A stretch of DNA of 64,000 bases from WTGU01 sp965242855 (GCA_965242855.1 OZ251509.1:1426001-1490000); one strand, 5' to 3'. Counted from the stretch's first letter, positions 32,805 to 42,771 are shown. The notes: generated by a model from the sequence alone, not told the origin. A program made the numbers and translations.

Positions 32805-35800
32805 ATGCGCGTTTCCGGCGCTCTGGGCGTTGCGGCTCTGGGCGTTGCGGCGCTGTTCGCGGCGGCGGCGCTGCTGCTGGCGCCGGGGGCGGCGCGGGCG
32901 GAGACGGAATGCGGGATCGCGAACCAGGCCGTCATCACCTGCGGGAACGCGGACTATCCCGACGGCATCAAGTACTTCGATACCAACACCATAGGTTTCG
33001 GCAACGGCAGCACGGTCAACGTCCCGGGCCGCAGCTCCGGGCCCACCACCATCACGTCGGGCGCCTCGCAGTCGACCGGCATCAAGCTGAAAGTCACCAC
33101 ACAGCAAGGCGCCACGCTCAACGTCGGCGGCGCGACGGGCGGGACCGCCCACGTCGTCAACATCGTCCAGGGAACGAACACGAGAACCAGCGACGCCTAC
33201 AACCACGGCATCCATTTTATGCAGAATCGCCTCGGGTCGTGGGCAACGGTCAACGTGAAAGCCGGGGTGACCATCGGCAGCTCGAGCGCGCCGATGAAGC
33301 AGCGCGGCATCTTCCTGCACTGGCGCTCCAATCAGATCAGCCAGGGCCGGGGCGCCGGCAGCGCCAGATTCACCAGCGCGGCGACCGTCTACGCCGCCAG
33401 GCAGGGCATCCATTTTGTCCGGGAGAACGGGGGCACCAACGACGAGACCACCCTCACCAACAGCGGCGCCATCTTTTCGGGCGTGAACAACCCCTCCGCC
33501 ACCGGCGCTTACTTCGACCGGCCGCACGGCATCCACGTGCTGTATGGCGGAACCCAGATGACCGGCACGCTGACCGTCACCAACAGTGGCGACATCACGG
33601 TGGGGGGCGCCTACACCGGCATCGTGCTACGCAACTGGGGCGTCGGCGCCATGAGCCTCGACAACAGCGGCGACATCGGCGCGGCGGCGGGGCAGACGGC
33701 CAGGCAGGGCATCCAGTTCAACTACGAATACTGGGACAACCAGAGCGCCGCCGCCGTCACCCTCACGAACTCCGGCGCCATCACCGCGTCCGAATACGGC
33801 ATCCGGCTCAAGAAGCTCTCCGGCGGCGATGTCGAGCTCACCAACCGCGGCGCCATCACGGTGACGGGCGACGCGGCGCAGCACCTGGGGCACGCCATCT
33901 ATCTGACGGAGGGCGTCACCTTCGGCGATGGGAGAACCTACGCCGCCAACAGCGGCGACGTCACGGTCGACAACAGCGGCGCCCTGCGCTCGAAGAACCA
34001 CGCCCTCTACGCCTACAGGCCCACGACGACGACGGGGAACGTGGCGGACGACTTCGAGCTCACCAACAGCGGCGCCATCGTCTCGGAGGACGGGGACGGC
34101 ATCCGCATCGAGCGGCCCGACGGCACCGGCGATATGACGGTTGACAACAGCGGCGCCATCACGGCGGGGGTGAACGCCATCTACATCGCCAGGATCCTGC
34201 CGCCCGCGACCACCGGCACCGTCTCGGTCACCCATTCCGCCGGGGCGCTTTCGGCCGGGCGCTCGGGCCTCGTCGTCCAGGTGGCGTCCAGCAACACCGC
34301 CGCGACGGTGACGCCGCGGGCGTCGTCGGCCCCCCAGCCGCTGATCGACGTCGCCTGGGGCAGCACCGCCTCGTCCGGGGCGACCGCGCGCGGAAGGACC
34401 GGGACCGCGGCCAACGACGACGGCCGCTTTGCGACGGCGGGGGCGGGGAATGCGGGCGCCGGGCAGGTGCTGACCTTCGACCAGGAGGCGGAGGGCAGCA
34501 AGGGCAGCGGCGGCGTCTATGGCGGGCCGGCCGGCATCGAGGCCTATGCCATATCGTGGCGCGACGTGGTGGCGCAGGTGGCGAAGGGCGACGACCCGGG
34601 CGCGTTCGCGGACAACACGGCGCAGACGACGGCCGTGCCGACGGGCGCCACCGTCGCTGACAACGCCTACGTCGCGCAGTTCCGGGCGGCGCTGGAGAAC
34701 GCCGAGATTTCGGTGGCGCCGGCGCTCCTCACCGCCATCGGGACCACCGCCACCACGGCGGCGAGCGACCTGACGGACGCGCAGCTCGTGACCTTCCTGC
34801 GCGTGGACAACGCCGGCCGCAGAACCCTGCTGCGGAACGTGCTGGCGCAGGGCCTCACGGACGGGGAGAAGTCGATCCTGCGGGCGCTGGCGACGGGCGG
34901 CAACGTGGACGCCGCGCTCACGGCTGCGGGCTTCACGGACGACACCTCGGACGACGGCGACTACTGGAGCCTGGTGAAGGCGCTGCTGGACCGCTACAAC
35001 GTCGGCGACATCCGCGTCAACATGCATAGCGGTTCCATCGCCGCCTCGCGGGGCGACGGCATCCGCGCCTATTACGCGACGCCGAACGACAACAACGGCG
35101 CCATCGACGTGACCATCGGCGCGGGCGCGAGCGTGGCCGGCGCCAAGGCGGGCGTCTACGTCGCCAATGCGGGCGGCGATGTCACGGTCGAGAGTGGCGG
35201 GACCATCCGGGGGGGAACCGACGGCATCCGGGTGATCAAGCCGGGGACTTCGGGCGACGTCACCATCACCACCACCGCCGGCTCGTCGATCACCGTGACC
35301 TCCGGCGCCGGCATCCATCCGCAGGACAACGCGGGGCACACGGGGACGGTGACGGTCACCAACGCCGGCGACGTCACGGGGGGCACCTGGGGCATCCTGG
35401 CCAACCGGCTCGGGGCGGGCACGGTGTCCGTCGCCAGCAGCGGCGGGACGGTGTGGGGGAAGACCGAGCCCGGCATATTCGCGGCGAACAAGGCGGGCGA
35501 CGCCAGCGACCTGTCGGTCGAGGTGACGGGGGGCGCGGTTCGGTCCTCGGGCCGGAACAAGGCCGCCCTCCATGCGTGGAACCGGGGGACGGGCGACCTC
35601 TCCGTCACGAGCGCCGGGGCGATCTCGAAGCACGCCGCCGGCGTCTTCGCCGATCTCGGCAGCGCGTACTCGACCACCAGCCAGGTCGACGTCACCCAAA
35701 GCGGGCCGATCCAGGGGCGCACGGGGGTCTACGTCCGGGTGGCGCACGGGGCGACGGCGGCGACGCCGACGGCGCGGGCGGCGGGGGCGCAGCCGCTGAT

Positions 35801-38800
35801 CGACGTGACGTGGACGGGGTCGTTCTCGCACGGGACAGCGGCCATGGTCGCCCAGAACGACAACGGCCGCTTCGCGGCGTCGAGCGTCGCGGAGGCGCTC
35901 TCCTTCGACCAGGAGGCGGCGGCGGTGAAGGCCCTGGAAGGGTCGCTGCGCTACGGCGGGGCGGCGGGGGTCGAGGCGCACGCCCTGTCGTGGCGGGAGG
36001 TGGTGGCGCAGGTGGCGAAGGGCGACGATCCGGGGGCGATCGCGGACGCCACGGCGCAGGCGAACCTGCTGTCGACGACGCACGCCGATTCCGAGAGGAC
36101 GGCGATCCTGGCGCAGTTCCGGGCGGCGCTCGGGAACGACGAGATCGCGGTCGCGGCGGCGGTCCTGACCGCCATCGACAGCACCGCCACGAGCGTGTCC
36201 GACCTGAGCGACGCGGAGATCGTGACGTATCTGAGCGTGGACGACGACGCCACCAGAGCCCTGCTGCGGAACGTGCTGGCGCAGGGCCTCTCGGACAAGG
36301 AGAAGGCGGTTCTGCGGGCGGTGGCGACGAACGACGGCCTCGCCACGGCGCTGGCCGACGCGGACGCGGCCTTCTCCACCGCCTACAAGAACGCGGTGAA
36401 CGCGCTGCTGAACCTCTACAACGTGGGCAACATCCGCGTCGCCATGAACGGCGGTTCGATCGCCGCCGCCCGCGGCGACGGCATCCGCGCCTACTACGCG
36501 ACGCCCAACGCCAACAACGGCGCCGTCACGGTCACCGTGGCCGCGGGGGCGAGCATCACCGCCGGCAAGGCGGGGGTCTACGTCGCGAATGCGGGCGGCG
36601 ACGTCACGGTCTCCAACAGCGGGACCGTCACGGGGGGAACCTACGGCATCTACGTCGCCAACACCGCCGACAACGGCGCCATCGAGGTCACCGTGGCTGC
36701 GGGCGCGAGCGTGACCGGCGGGACGGCGGGGGTCTACGTCGCCAATGCGGCCGAGGGCCTGACGCTGGCCAGGAAGTACACCTACGGGTTCGCCATGGGC
36801 CAGATGGGCGACACCGTCGTGTCGGTGGCGGACAGCGGGGGGGCTTCCCTGCGCGACCAGGTCGTCACCGTCGCCGGCACGGTGACCGGGGGGACGGACG
36901 CGGGGGTTCGCCTTAGCGGCGGCGCGGTGATCGTCATGGAGGGGGGCAAGGTGTACGCCGGCACCTCGGGCGTGGGCATCAAGGCGGACGGCGCGGCGCT
37001 GGTGTACGTGGACGGCGAGGTGCGGGGCGGCGCGGGGGGCGCCGCGGCGATTCACCTGAGCGGCGGCGGCGACGTGACGGTGGGCCTGAACGGGCGCGTG
37101 CGGGCCAACGGCGCCACCAACGCCATCCAGAGCGACGGCTCCGGGACGGACAGGTTGACCCTGATCACCGACACCACGATCCCGTTCCGGGACGACTTGC
37201 TCGCCCAGGTGGACGGCTCCCTTTCGGGCATCGACAGCGCCCGTCTGATTGAGCACATGAACGGCGTGCCCACCGGTTACTCCCTGACGCTGGGGATCAC
37301 CGGCGACGGCATGTTGGACACCAGCAAGTTTCCCTCGCGGCCCATATCGTATGACTGCACGGAGAACGGCCGCTGCATCCGCACCGGGACGGGGACGATT
37401 TTAAACCACCGCACGGGCGTCTACGCCGCGGTGGAGAGCGTCGGCGCGCGGGGGTCGAACCAGCCGCTGCTCGACGTGATCTGGAGGGCGACGTTCTCGC
37501 AGGGGACGGCCGTCGACGCGGGCCGCTTCACGGCGGCGAGCGCTCGGGACGCGCTCGTCTTCGACCGGGAGTCGGAGGCGGTGAAGGCGGCGGCGGATAC
37601 CATCCGCTGGGGGGCGCCGGCGGGGATCGAGGCGCACGCCCTGTCGTGGCGCGAGGCGGCGGAGCAGGTGGCGAAGGGCGACGATCCGGGCGCGATCGCG
37701 AACGCGGCGGCGCAGACGACGCTGCTGGCGACGAGCGGCGCCGGTTCGCGAAGGGCGGCGATCCTGGCGCAGTTCCGGGCGGCGCTGGGCAACGCGGACC
37801 TCGCGGTGGCGTCGGCGGTCCTGGCCGCCATCGACAGCAGCGCGACGAGCGTGTCCGACCTGAGCGACGCGGAGATCGTGACGTATCTGAGCACGGACGA
37901 CGCGCCCACGAGGGCCCTGCTGCGGAACATCCTGGCGCAGGGCCTCTCGGACGCGGAGAAGGCGGTGCTGCGGGCGGTGGCGGCGGATGACGCTGCGGCC
38001 CTCACCGCCGCGCTCGACGACACGGGCGCGGGCTTCTCCAACGCCTACAAGACGGCGGTGCGGGCGCTGCTCGATCGCAGCAACGCGGGCGACATCCGCG
38101 TCCGCATGGCGTCCGGCTCCATCGACACGCAGGGCGACGGCATCCGCGCCTACTACGCGACGGCGAACGCCAACAACGGCGGCATCGACGTCGCCATCGC
38201 CGCGGGCGCGCGCGTGACCGCCGACCTGGCGGGCGTCTACGTCGCCAACGCGGGCGGGGCGGTCATGGTCGCCAACGACGGGACCATCACGGCCGACGCC
38301 CACGGCATCCGGGTCGCGGACGCGGGCGGCGCGGTGACGGTCGCCAACGGCGGGACCGTCACGGCGGACGGCTCCGACGCCCACGGCATCTACGTCGCGG
38401 ACGCAGGCGGCGCGGTGACGGTCACCAACAGCGGGACCGTCCGGGCGGAAGGCTCCGACGCCCACGGCATCCGGGTCGCGGACGCGGGCGGCGCGGTGAC
38501 GGTCACCAACGACGGGACCGTCACGGCGGACGCCCACGGCATCTACGTCGCGAACGCAGGCGGCGCGGTGACGGTCGCCAACGGCGGGACCGTCACGGCG
38601 GACGTCTACGGCATCCACGTCGCCAAGTCGGGGGCCTCGGGCGACATCGCCATCACCACCACCGGCGGCTCCATCGCCGTGACCGCCGACGCCGGCATCG
38701 GCATCTATCCGCAGGACAACCCCGGCCATACGGGCGCGGTCGCGGTCTCCAACGGCGGCGACGTCACGGCGCAGACCTGGGGCATCTACGCCAACCGGTC

Positions 38801-41800
38801 CGGCTCGGGCGCCGTCTCCGTCACCAACACCGGCGGGACCGTGCTGGGCATGACCGAGCCCGGCATCTTCGCCGCGAACAAGTTGGACGACGCCAGCGCC
38901 GTGACGGTCAACGTGGATGGCGGAACGGTCCGGTCCGAGGGCCGGAACAAGCCGGCCATCCGTGCGTGGAACCGGGGGACGGGCGACCTCGACCTCACCA
39001 TCGCCGCAGGCGCCACGGCCATCTCGAAGCACGCCGCCGGCATCTTCGCCACCCTCGACGACGCGGCCGGCAACCGGGTCGAGATCACCCAGGGCGGGAT
39101 GATCCAGGGCCGCACGGGCGTCTACGCCCGGGTGGCGCACGGGAGCACGGCCGAGACGGTGACGCCGCGGGAGGCGTCGGCCCAGCCGCTGATCTCCGTC
39201 ACCTGGACGGGCGCGTTCTCGCACGGGACGCCGGCCGACGTCGCCCAGAGCGACGACGGCCGTTTCTCGGCGGCGAGCGCTCGGGATGTGCTCACCTTCG
39301 ACCGGGAGTCGGCGGCCATGGAGGCCGTCGGCGGGGACGGGTCGATCCGCTGGGGCGCGCCGGCCGGCGTCGAGGCGCAGGTCATGTCCTGGCTCGAAGC
39401 GGCGCGCGTCGTGGCGACGGGCGACGATCCGGGCGCGATCGCGAACGCCGCGGCGCAGACGGCGCTGCTCGACACCGCTTCGACCGACCCGGACGTCAAG
39501 GCGCGGGCGGACGCCATCGTGGCGCAGTTCCGGGCGGCGCTCGGCAACGACGAGATCGCGGTTGCGAACGCGGTCATCACCGCCATCGGGAGCACCGCCA
39601 CGACTGCGGCCGAGCTGACCGACACCGAGATCGTGACGTACCTGAGCACGGACGACGAAGACACCAGAACCCTGCTGCGCAACGTGCTGGCGCAGGGCCT
39701 CTCGGACACGGAGAAGGCGGTGCTGGCGGCGGTGGCGACGGGCGACGGCGTGGACGACGCGCTCACCACCGCGGGCTTCACGGACGACGACGCGGACGAC
39801 GAGGACTACTGGAGCAAGGTGAAGGCGCTTCTCGACCGCTACAACGTGGGCGACATCCGCATCGCCATGACCGGAGGCTCCATCGACTCGCGCGGCGACG
39901 GCATCCGCGCCTACTACGCGACGCCGAACGCCAACAACGGCGGCATCAGCGTCACCGTGGCCGAAGGCGCGAGCGTGACCGGCGCCAGGGCCGGCGTCTA
40001 CGTCGCCAACGCGGGCGAGGGCCTGCGCATCCCGAAGAGATACGCGCCCTTGCCCATCCGGGGTCTGGCGGGCAACGCGGACGCGGGCGAGGACGACCTG
40101 ATCGCCATCGGGAGCCTCAACGAGGATGGGGACGCCATCGCGACGCCCTACCTCAACCAGCGCGTCACCGTCGCCGGCACGGTGACCGGGGGGACGGACG
40201 CGGCGGTGCACCTCTCGGGCGGCGGCGCGGTCATCGTCATGGAGGGAGGCAGGGTGCTTGCCGGCTCCTCGGGCGTCGCGATCCGGGTGAACGACCCGGG
40301 TCCGGCGCACCTGTTCATCGACGGCGAGGTGAGGGGCCGCGCGCCCGCGGAAGGCGAGGAACCCGCACCGGCGGCGGTGCATCTGACCGGCGGCGGCGGC
40401 GTCATCGTCGGCCTGAACGGGCGTGTCCAGGCCAACGGCGCCACCAATGCCATCCAGGGCGGCGATACCGCGGCGACCGAGGTGAGCGTGACCCTGGCCA
40501 CCGGCGCGACCGCGTACCGGGACGTCGTGGACGCTCAGGTGGAAGGCTCCCTGAGGGGCATCGCAGGCGGCGCCGTCCTTCTCCGCGAGTACCGGGACGG
40601 CGTACCCACCGGTTACGACACCGGGGACCTGATGGTCGCCGACGGCGCGTTGGACTCCAGCGGGCTTCCCCTGTCGCCGTGCCCCGATGGCCGGCCCCGC
40701 GATGCTCACGATGAGTGCCCGACCCCGCCGACGGACATGGACGGTATCCGCGTCGACTTTACCGGAGGCGGCGGCATGCGACGGGACGCTGTCGACGGCA
40801 TCGGCATCCGCGCCTGGTACGCGACGCCCCACGACGACAACGGCGGCATCAGCGTCACCGTGGCCGAAGGCGCGAGCGTGACCGGCAGCGAGACGGGCGT
40901 CTACGTCGAGAACGCGGGCAAGGGCCTGCGCATCCCGAAGAGATACGCGCCCGAGGCCATCCGGGATCTGGCGGTCAACGAGGACGAGGGCGAGAACGAC
41001 CTGATCGCCATCGGGGGACTGAACGCGGCCGGGGACGCCATCGAGACGCCCTACCTCAACCAGCTCGTCACCGTTGCGGGCACGGTGACCGGGGGGACGG
41101 ACGCGGCGGTGCACCTGAACGGCGGCGGCGCGGTCATCGTCATGAGGGGGGGCAGGGTGCACGCCGGCTCCTCGGGCGTCGCGATCAAGGTGAACGACCC
41201 GGGTCCGGCGCACCTGTTCATCGACGGCGAGGTGCGGGGCCGCGTGGGCGGCGCCGCGGCGGTGGACCTGCCCGCCGGCGGCAGCGTCATCGTCGGCCGG
41301 AACGGGCGTGTGCAGGCCAACAGCGCCGCCCGCACCATCCGGGGCGGCGATACCGCGGCGACCGAGGTGAGCGTGACCCTGGCCACCGGCGCGACCGCTC
41401 CGTCCCCGGACGACGTGAACGCTCAGGTGGAGGGCTCCCTGGAGGGCATCGAAGGCGACGTCGTCCATCTCCGCGAGTACAAGGAGGGTGCGCCCACCGG
41501 TTACTCCCCCTACCCCAAGGGGCTGCCGATCAAACCCGACGGCACGCTGGACACCAGCGGGCTTCAGCCCGAGCGCCGTCGGACGATGGAGCTCAGGTGC
41601 GAGGATGCATGGGATCGCCGCTGCCGCTTGTACGAGGCGCTGCCTTCGATGCTGCTGGCGATGAACGACCTGCCGTCCTACGCGGAGCGGACGGCGGCGC
41701 CGCGTGACGCACGCGGCGGCTGGGCGCGCGTGGGGGCGGCGCGGGGCACGTGGCAGGCGGAGAAGGAGACCACGGCCGGGACGCTCGCCTACGACCACCA

Positions 41801-42515
41801 CCGGAGCATGGTGCACGCGGGCGCGGTCGATCTCATCAGCGAGAGCGCCCGGGTGGGGGCGTCGATGCACGCGCTTCGGGGCAAGGCGGAGATGGCCGGC
41901 GTGGGCGCGGTCAAGCTGAACGGCATGGGGGGCGGCCTCTCCGCCACCTGGCTGGCCGGGGGCTTCTACGTGGACGCGCAGGCGGCGATGACGGCGTACG
42001 AGGTCGAAGTCGAGTCGTACACGCACGGCAAGATGACGAAGGAGGACGTCTCGGGCGCGGGCTATGCGCTGGCTGTGGACGTGGGCAGGCGGATGCCCGT
42101 GGGAGGGATGTTCGTGACGCCGCGCGCGGGCTTGGTGTGGTCGAAGGTCGATTTGTCGGACTTCATGGACATGGAGAGGGCCGGCGGCTCTCGGGCGCGG
42201 GTAGCGCCGGAGGATACGAGCAGCGTGAAGGGCCGCTTGGGGGTGAGGTTGGAGACGGAGATGGGGTCGGGAGGTGGCGCGGGCCAGGTGTTCGGCGCGC
42301 TGGACGTGGAACGGGAGTTTTCGGATGAGACGGCGGTGAAGGTCGGAGAGGAGCTTCTGAAGACGGAGGTTCAGCCGATAGCAGTGCGTCTGGGCCTCGG
42401 AGGGGCGCTCAAGGTGGACGAGAACACCCTGTTGAGAGCAACGGCAGGCTACCGGACGAGCGGAAGCGGCATAAGCGAATACAGCGGCGGACTGGAACTG
42501 CAGGTGCAGTTCTAA
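32805..42515 (+). CDS. Giant type Va autotransporter with repeated passenger modules
   Basis: About 3,236 residues from the ATG at 32805. A signal peptide (hydrophobic core GVAALGVAALFAAAALLL, then GAARA before ETE) is followed by a passenger rich in beta-helix repeats of the type TNSGAITxxxYGI and AGGAVTVxNxGTVTAD. Interleaved are four copies of a 270-residue module starting near residues 511, 996, 1553 and 2127. The final 270 residues form an autotransporter beta-barrel (GGWARVGAARGTWQAEKE ... GGLELQVQF) ending in Phe. Earlier in-frame starts exist: ATG 32643 with AGGGGG upstream, and TTG 32574. Expression may switch through the upstream C-tract. No protease or lipase motif seen; adhesion or biofilm is the likely type of role. 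Confidence 0.88.
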   Translation: MRVSGALGVAALGVAALFAAAALLLAPGAARAETECGIANQAVITCGNADYPDGIKYFDTNTIGFGNGSTVNVPGRSSGPTTITSGASQSTGIKLKVTTQQGATLNVGGATGGTAHVVNIVQGTNTRTSDAYNHGIHFMQNRLGSWATVNVKAGVTIGSSSAPMKQRGIFLHWRSNQISQGRGAGSARFTSAATVYAARQGIHFVRENGGTNDETTLTNSGAIFSGVNNPSATGAYFDRPHGIHVLYGGTQMTGTLTVTNSGDITVGGAYTGIVLRNWGVGAMSLDNSGDIGAAAGQTARQGIQFNYEYWDNQSAAAVTLTNSGAITASEYGIRLKKLSGGDVELTNRGAITVTGDAAQHLGHAIYLTEGVTFGDGRTYAANSGDVTVDNSGALRSKNHALYAYRPTTTTGNVADDFELTNSGAIVSEDGDGIRIERPDGTGDMTVDNSGAITAGVNAIYIARILPPATTGTVSVTHSAGALSAGRSGLVVQVASSNTAATVTPRASSAPQPLIDVAWGSTASSGATARGRTGTAANDDGRFATAGAGNAGAGQVLTFDQEAEGSKGSGGVYGGPAGIEAYAISWRDVVAQVAKGDDPGAFADNTAQTTAVPTGATVADNAYVAQFRAALENAEISVAPALLTAIGTTATTAASDLTDAQLVTFLRVDNAGRRTLLRNVLAQGLTDGEKSILRALATGGNVDAALTAAGFTDDTSDDGDYWSLVKALLDRYNVGDIRVNMHSGSIAASRGDGIRAYYATPNDNNGAIDVTIGAGASVAGAKAGVYVANAGGDVTVESGGTIRGGTDGIRVIKPGTSGDVTITTTAGSSITVTSGAGIHPQDNAGHTGTVTVTNAGDVTGGTWGILANRLGAGTVSVASSGGTVWGKTEPGIFAANKAGDASDLSVEVTGGAVRSSGRNKAALHAWNRGTGDLSVTSAGAISKHAAGVFADLGSAYSTTSQVDVTQSGPIQGRTGVYVRVAHGATAATPTARAAGAQPLIDVTWTGSFSHGTAAMVAQNDNGRFAASSVAEALSFDQEAAAVKALEGSLRYGGAAGVEAHALSWREVVAQVAKGDDPGAIADATAQANLLSTTHADSERTAILAQFRAALGNDEIAVAAAVLTAIDSTATSVSDLSDAEIVTYLSVDDDATRALLRNVLAQGLSDKEKAVLRAVATNDGLATALADADAAFSTAYKNAVNALLNLYNVGNIRVAMNGGSIAAARGDGIRAYYATPNANNGAVTVTVAAGASITAGKAGVYVANAGGDVTVSNSGTVTGGTYGIYVANTADNGAIEVTVAAGASVTGGTAGVYVANAAEGLTLARKYTYGFAMGQMGDTVVSVADSGGASLRDQVVTVAGTVTGGTDAGVRLSGGAVIVMEGGKVYAGTSGVGIKADGAALVYVDGEVRGGAGGAAAIHLSGGGDVTVGLNGRVRANGATNAIQSDGSGTDRLTLITDTTIPFRDDLLAQVDGSLSGIDSARLIEHMNGVPTGYSLTLGITGDGMLDTSKFPSRPISYDCTENGRCIRTGTGTILNHRTGVYAAVESVGARGSNQPLLDVIWRATFSQGTAVDAGRFTAASARDALVFDRESEAVKAAADTIRWGAPAGIEAHALSWREAAEQVAKGDDPGAIANAAAQTTLLATSGAGSRRAAILAQFRAALGNADLAVASAVLAAIDSSATSVSDLSDAEIVTYLSTDDAPTRALLRNILAQGLSDAEKAVLRAVAADDAAALTAALDDTGAGFSNAYKTAVRALLDRSNAGDIRVRMASGSIDTQGDGIRAYYATANANNGGIDVAIAAGARVTADLAGVYVANAGGAVMVANDGTITADAHGIRVADAGGAVTVANGGTVTADGSDAHGIYVADAGGAVTVTNSGTVRAEGSDAHGIRVADAGGAVTVTNDGTVTADAHGIYVANAGGAVTVANGGTVTADVYGIHVAKSGASGDIAITTTGGSIAVTADAGIGIYPQDNPGHTGAVAVSNGGDVTAQTWGIYANRSGSGAVSVTNTGGTVLGMTEPGIFAANKLDDASAVTVNVDGGTVRSEGRNKPAIRAWNRGTGDLDLTIAAGATAISKHAAGIFATLDDAAGNRVEITQGGMIQGRTGVYARVAHGSTAETVTPREASAQPLISVTWTGAFSHGTPADVAQSDDGRFSAASARDVLTFDRESAAMEAVGGDGSIRWGAPAGVEAQVMSWLEAARVVATGDDPGAIANAAAQTALLDTASTDPDVKARADAIVAQFRAALGNDEIAVANAVITAIGSTATTAAELTDTEIVTYLSTDDEDTRTLLRNVLAQGLSDTEKAVLAAVATGDGVDDALTTAGFTDDDADDEDYWSKVKALLDRYNVGDIRIAMTGGSIDSRGDGIRAYYATPNANNGGISVTVAEGASVTGARAGVYVANAGEGLRIPKRYAPLPIRGLAGNADAGEDDLIAIGSLNEDGDAIATPYLNQRVTVAGTVTGGTDAAVHLSGGGAVIVMEGGRVLAGSSGVAIRVNDPGPAHLFIDGEVRGRAPAEGEEPAPAAVHLTGGGGVIVGLNGRVQANGATNAIQGGDTAATEVSVTLATGATAYRDVVDAQVEGSLRGIAGGAVLLREYRDGVPTGYDTGDLMVADGALDSSGLPLSPCPDGRPRDAHDECPTPPTDMDGIRVDFTGGGGMRRDAVDGIGIRAWYATPHDDNGGISVTVAEGASVTGSETGVYVENAGKGLRIPKRYAPEAIRDLAVNEDEGENDLIAIGGLNAAGDAIETPYLNQLVTVAGTVTGGTDAAVHLNGGGAVIVMRGGRVHAGSSGVAIKVNDPGPAHLFIDGEVRGRVGGAAAVDLPAGGSVIVGRNGRVQANSAARTIRGGDTAATEVSVTLATGATAPSPDDVNAQVEGSLEGIEGDVVHLREYKEGAPTGYSPYPKGLPIKPDGTLDTSGLQPERRRTMELRCEDAWDRRCRLYEALPSMLLAMNDLPSYAERTAAPRDARGGWARVGAARGTWQAEKETTAGTLAYDHHRSMVHAGAVDLISESARVGASMHALRGKAEMAGVGAVKLNGMGGGLSATWLAGGFYVDAQAAMTAYEVEVESYTHGKMTKEDVSGAGYALAVDVGRRMPVGGMFVTPRAGLVWSKVDLSDFMDMERAGGSRARVAPEDTSSVKGRLGVRLETEMGSGGGAGQVFGALDVEREFSDETAVKVGEELLKTEVQPIAVRLGLGGALKVDENTLLRATAGYRTSGSGISEYSGGLELQVQF
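34336..35160 (+). repeat. Passenger module copy 1 (protein-level repeat)
   Basis: Starts QPLIDVAWG and runs through AISWRDVVAQVAKGDDPGA, LLRNVLAQGLTDGEK, a YWSLVKALLDRYNVGDIRV segment and RGDGIRAYYATPN to VYVANAGG. Predicted mostly helical in the middle by its residue pattern, and returns to beta-helix sequence at the end. The most divergent of the four copies. Confidence 0.85.
35790..36600 (+). repeat. Passenger module copy 2
   Basis: QPLIDVTWTGSFSHG, LSFDQEA, ALSWREVVAQVAKGDDPGA, LSDAEIVTYLSVDDDATR, LLRNVLAQGLSDKEK, NLYNVGNIRV, RGDGIRAYYATPNANNG. Nearly the same order and spacing as copies 1, 3 and 4. Confidence 0.88.
37461..38250 (+). repeat. Passenger module copy 3
   Basis: QPLLDVIWRATFSQG, LVFDRESEAVKAA, ALSWREAAEQVAKGDDPGA, LSDAEIVTYLSTDDAPTR, LLRNILAQGLSDAEK, RSNAGDIRV, QGDGIRAYYATANANNG. 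Confidence 0.88.
38241..38618 (+). repeat. Short tandem beta-helix repeats in the passenger
   Basis: Five successive units of 72, 81, 81, 72 and 72 bases, each beginning GTCGC and encoding V-A-(D/N)-A-G-G-A-V plus a TV-N-x-GTVxA turn and (A)HGI. DNA identity between units is high, so copy number is prone to recombination. Confidence 0.9.
39183..40010 (+). repeat. Passenger module copy 4
   Basis: QPLISVTWTGAFSHG, LTFDRESAAMEAV, VMSWLEAARVVATGDDPGA, LTDTEIVTYLSTDDEDTR, LLRNVLAQGLSDTEK, WSKVKALLDRYNVGDIRI, RGDGIRAYYATPNANNG. A fifth, truncated copy of only the last part (GIRAWYATPHDDNGG) begins near 40800. Confidence 0.88.
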
Positions 42516-42771
42516 GCACAAGCCGCAAAGCAAGGCATAGACGCGCGGGTTCCTCCTTCTGCGGTCCGGCCGCCATCGCGCACGACGTTCGCGAAGGCGG
42601 GGTCGTGTCTCGGTCTGAAATCCGCGCAGGCGCCGAAGCCAATCCCGCAGTCCCCGCCGCAAGAGCAGCTCAAACCAAAACACGACCCTTGACGGCCCGC
42701 GTCGGGCGGTCTTGGCTATGGCAGCGGCGGGGCGGCTCGGCCGCCCCCGACCGCCGAGGGAGGAGCCCATC
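42516..42771. other. Spacer before the first transporter operon
   Basis: 256 bases. TTGACG at 42689-42694 could be a -35 element, but no convincing -10 follows at the right distance. No hairpin with a U-tract was seen after the autotransporter stop. Confidence 0.4.

Noticed and set aside
33627..37256. 1,209-codon minus-strand frame inside the autotransporter region
   Set aside because: Another antisense shadow caused by high GC and repeated codons.
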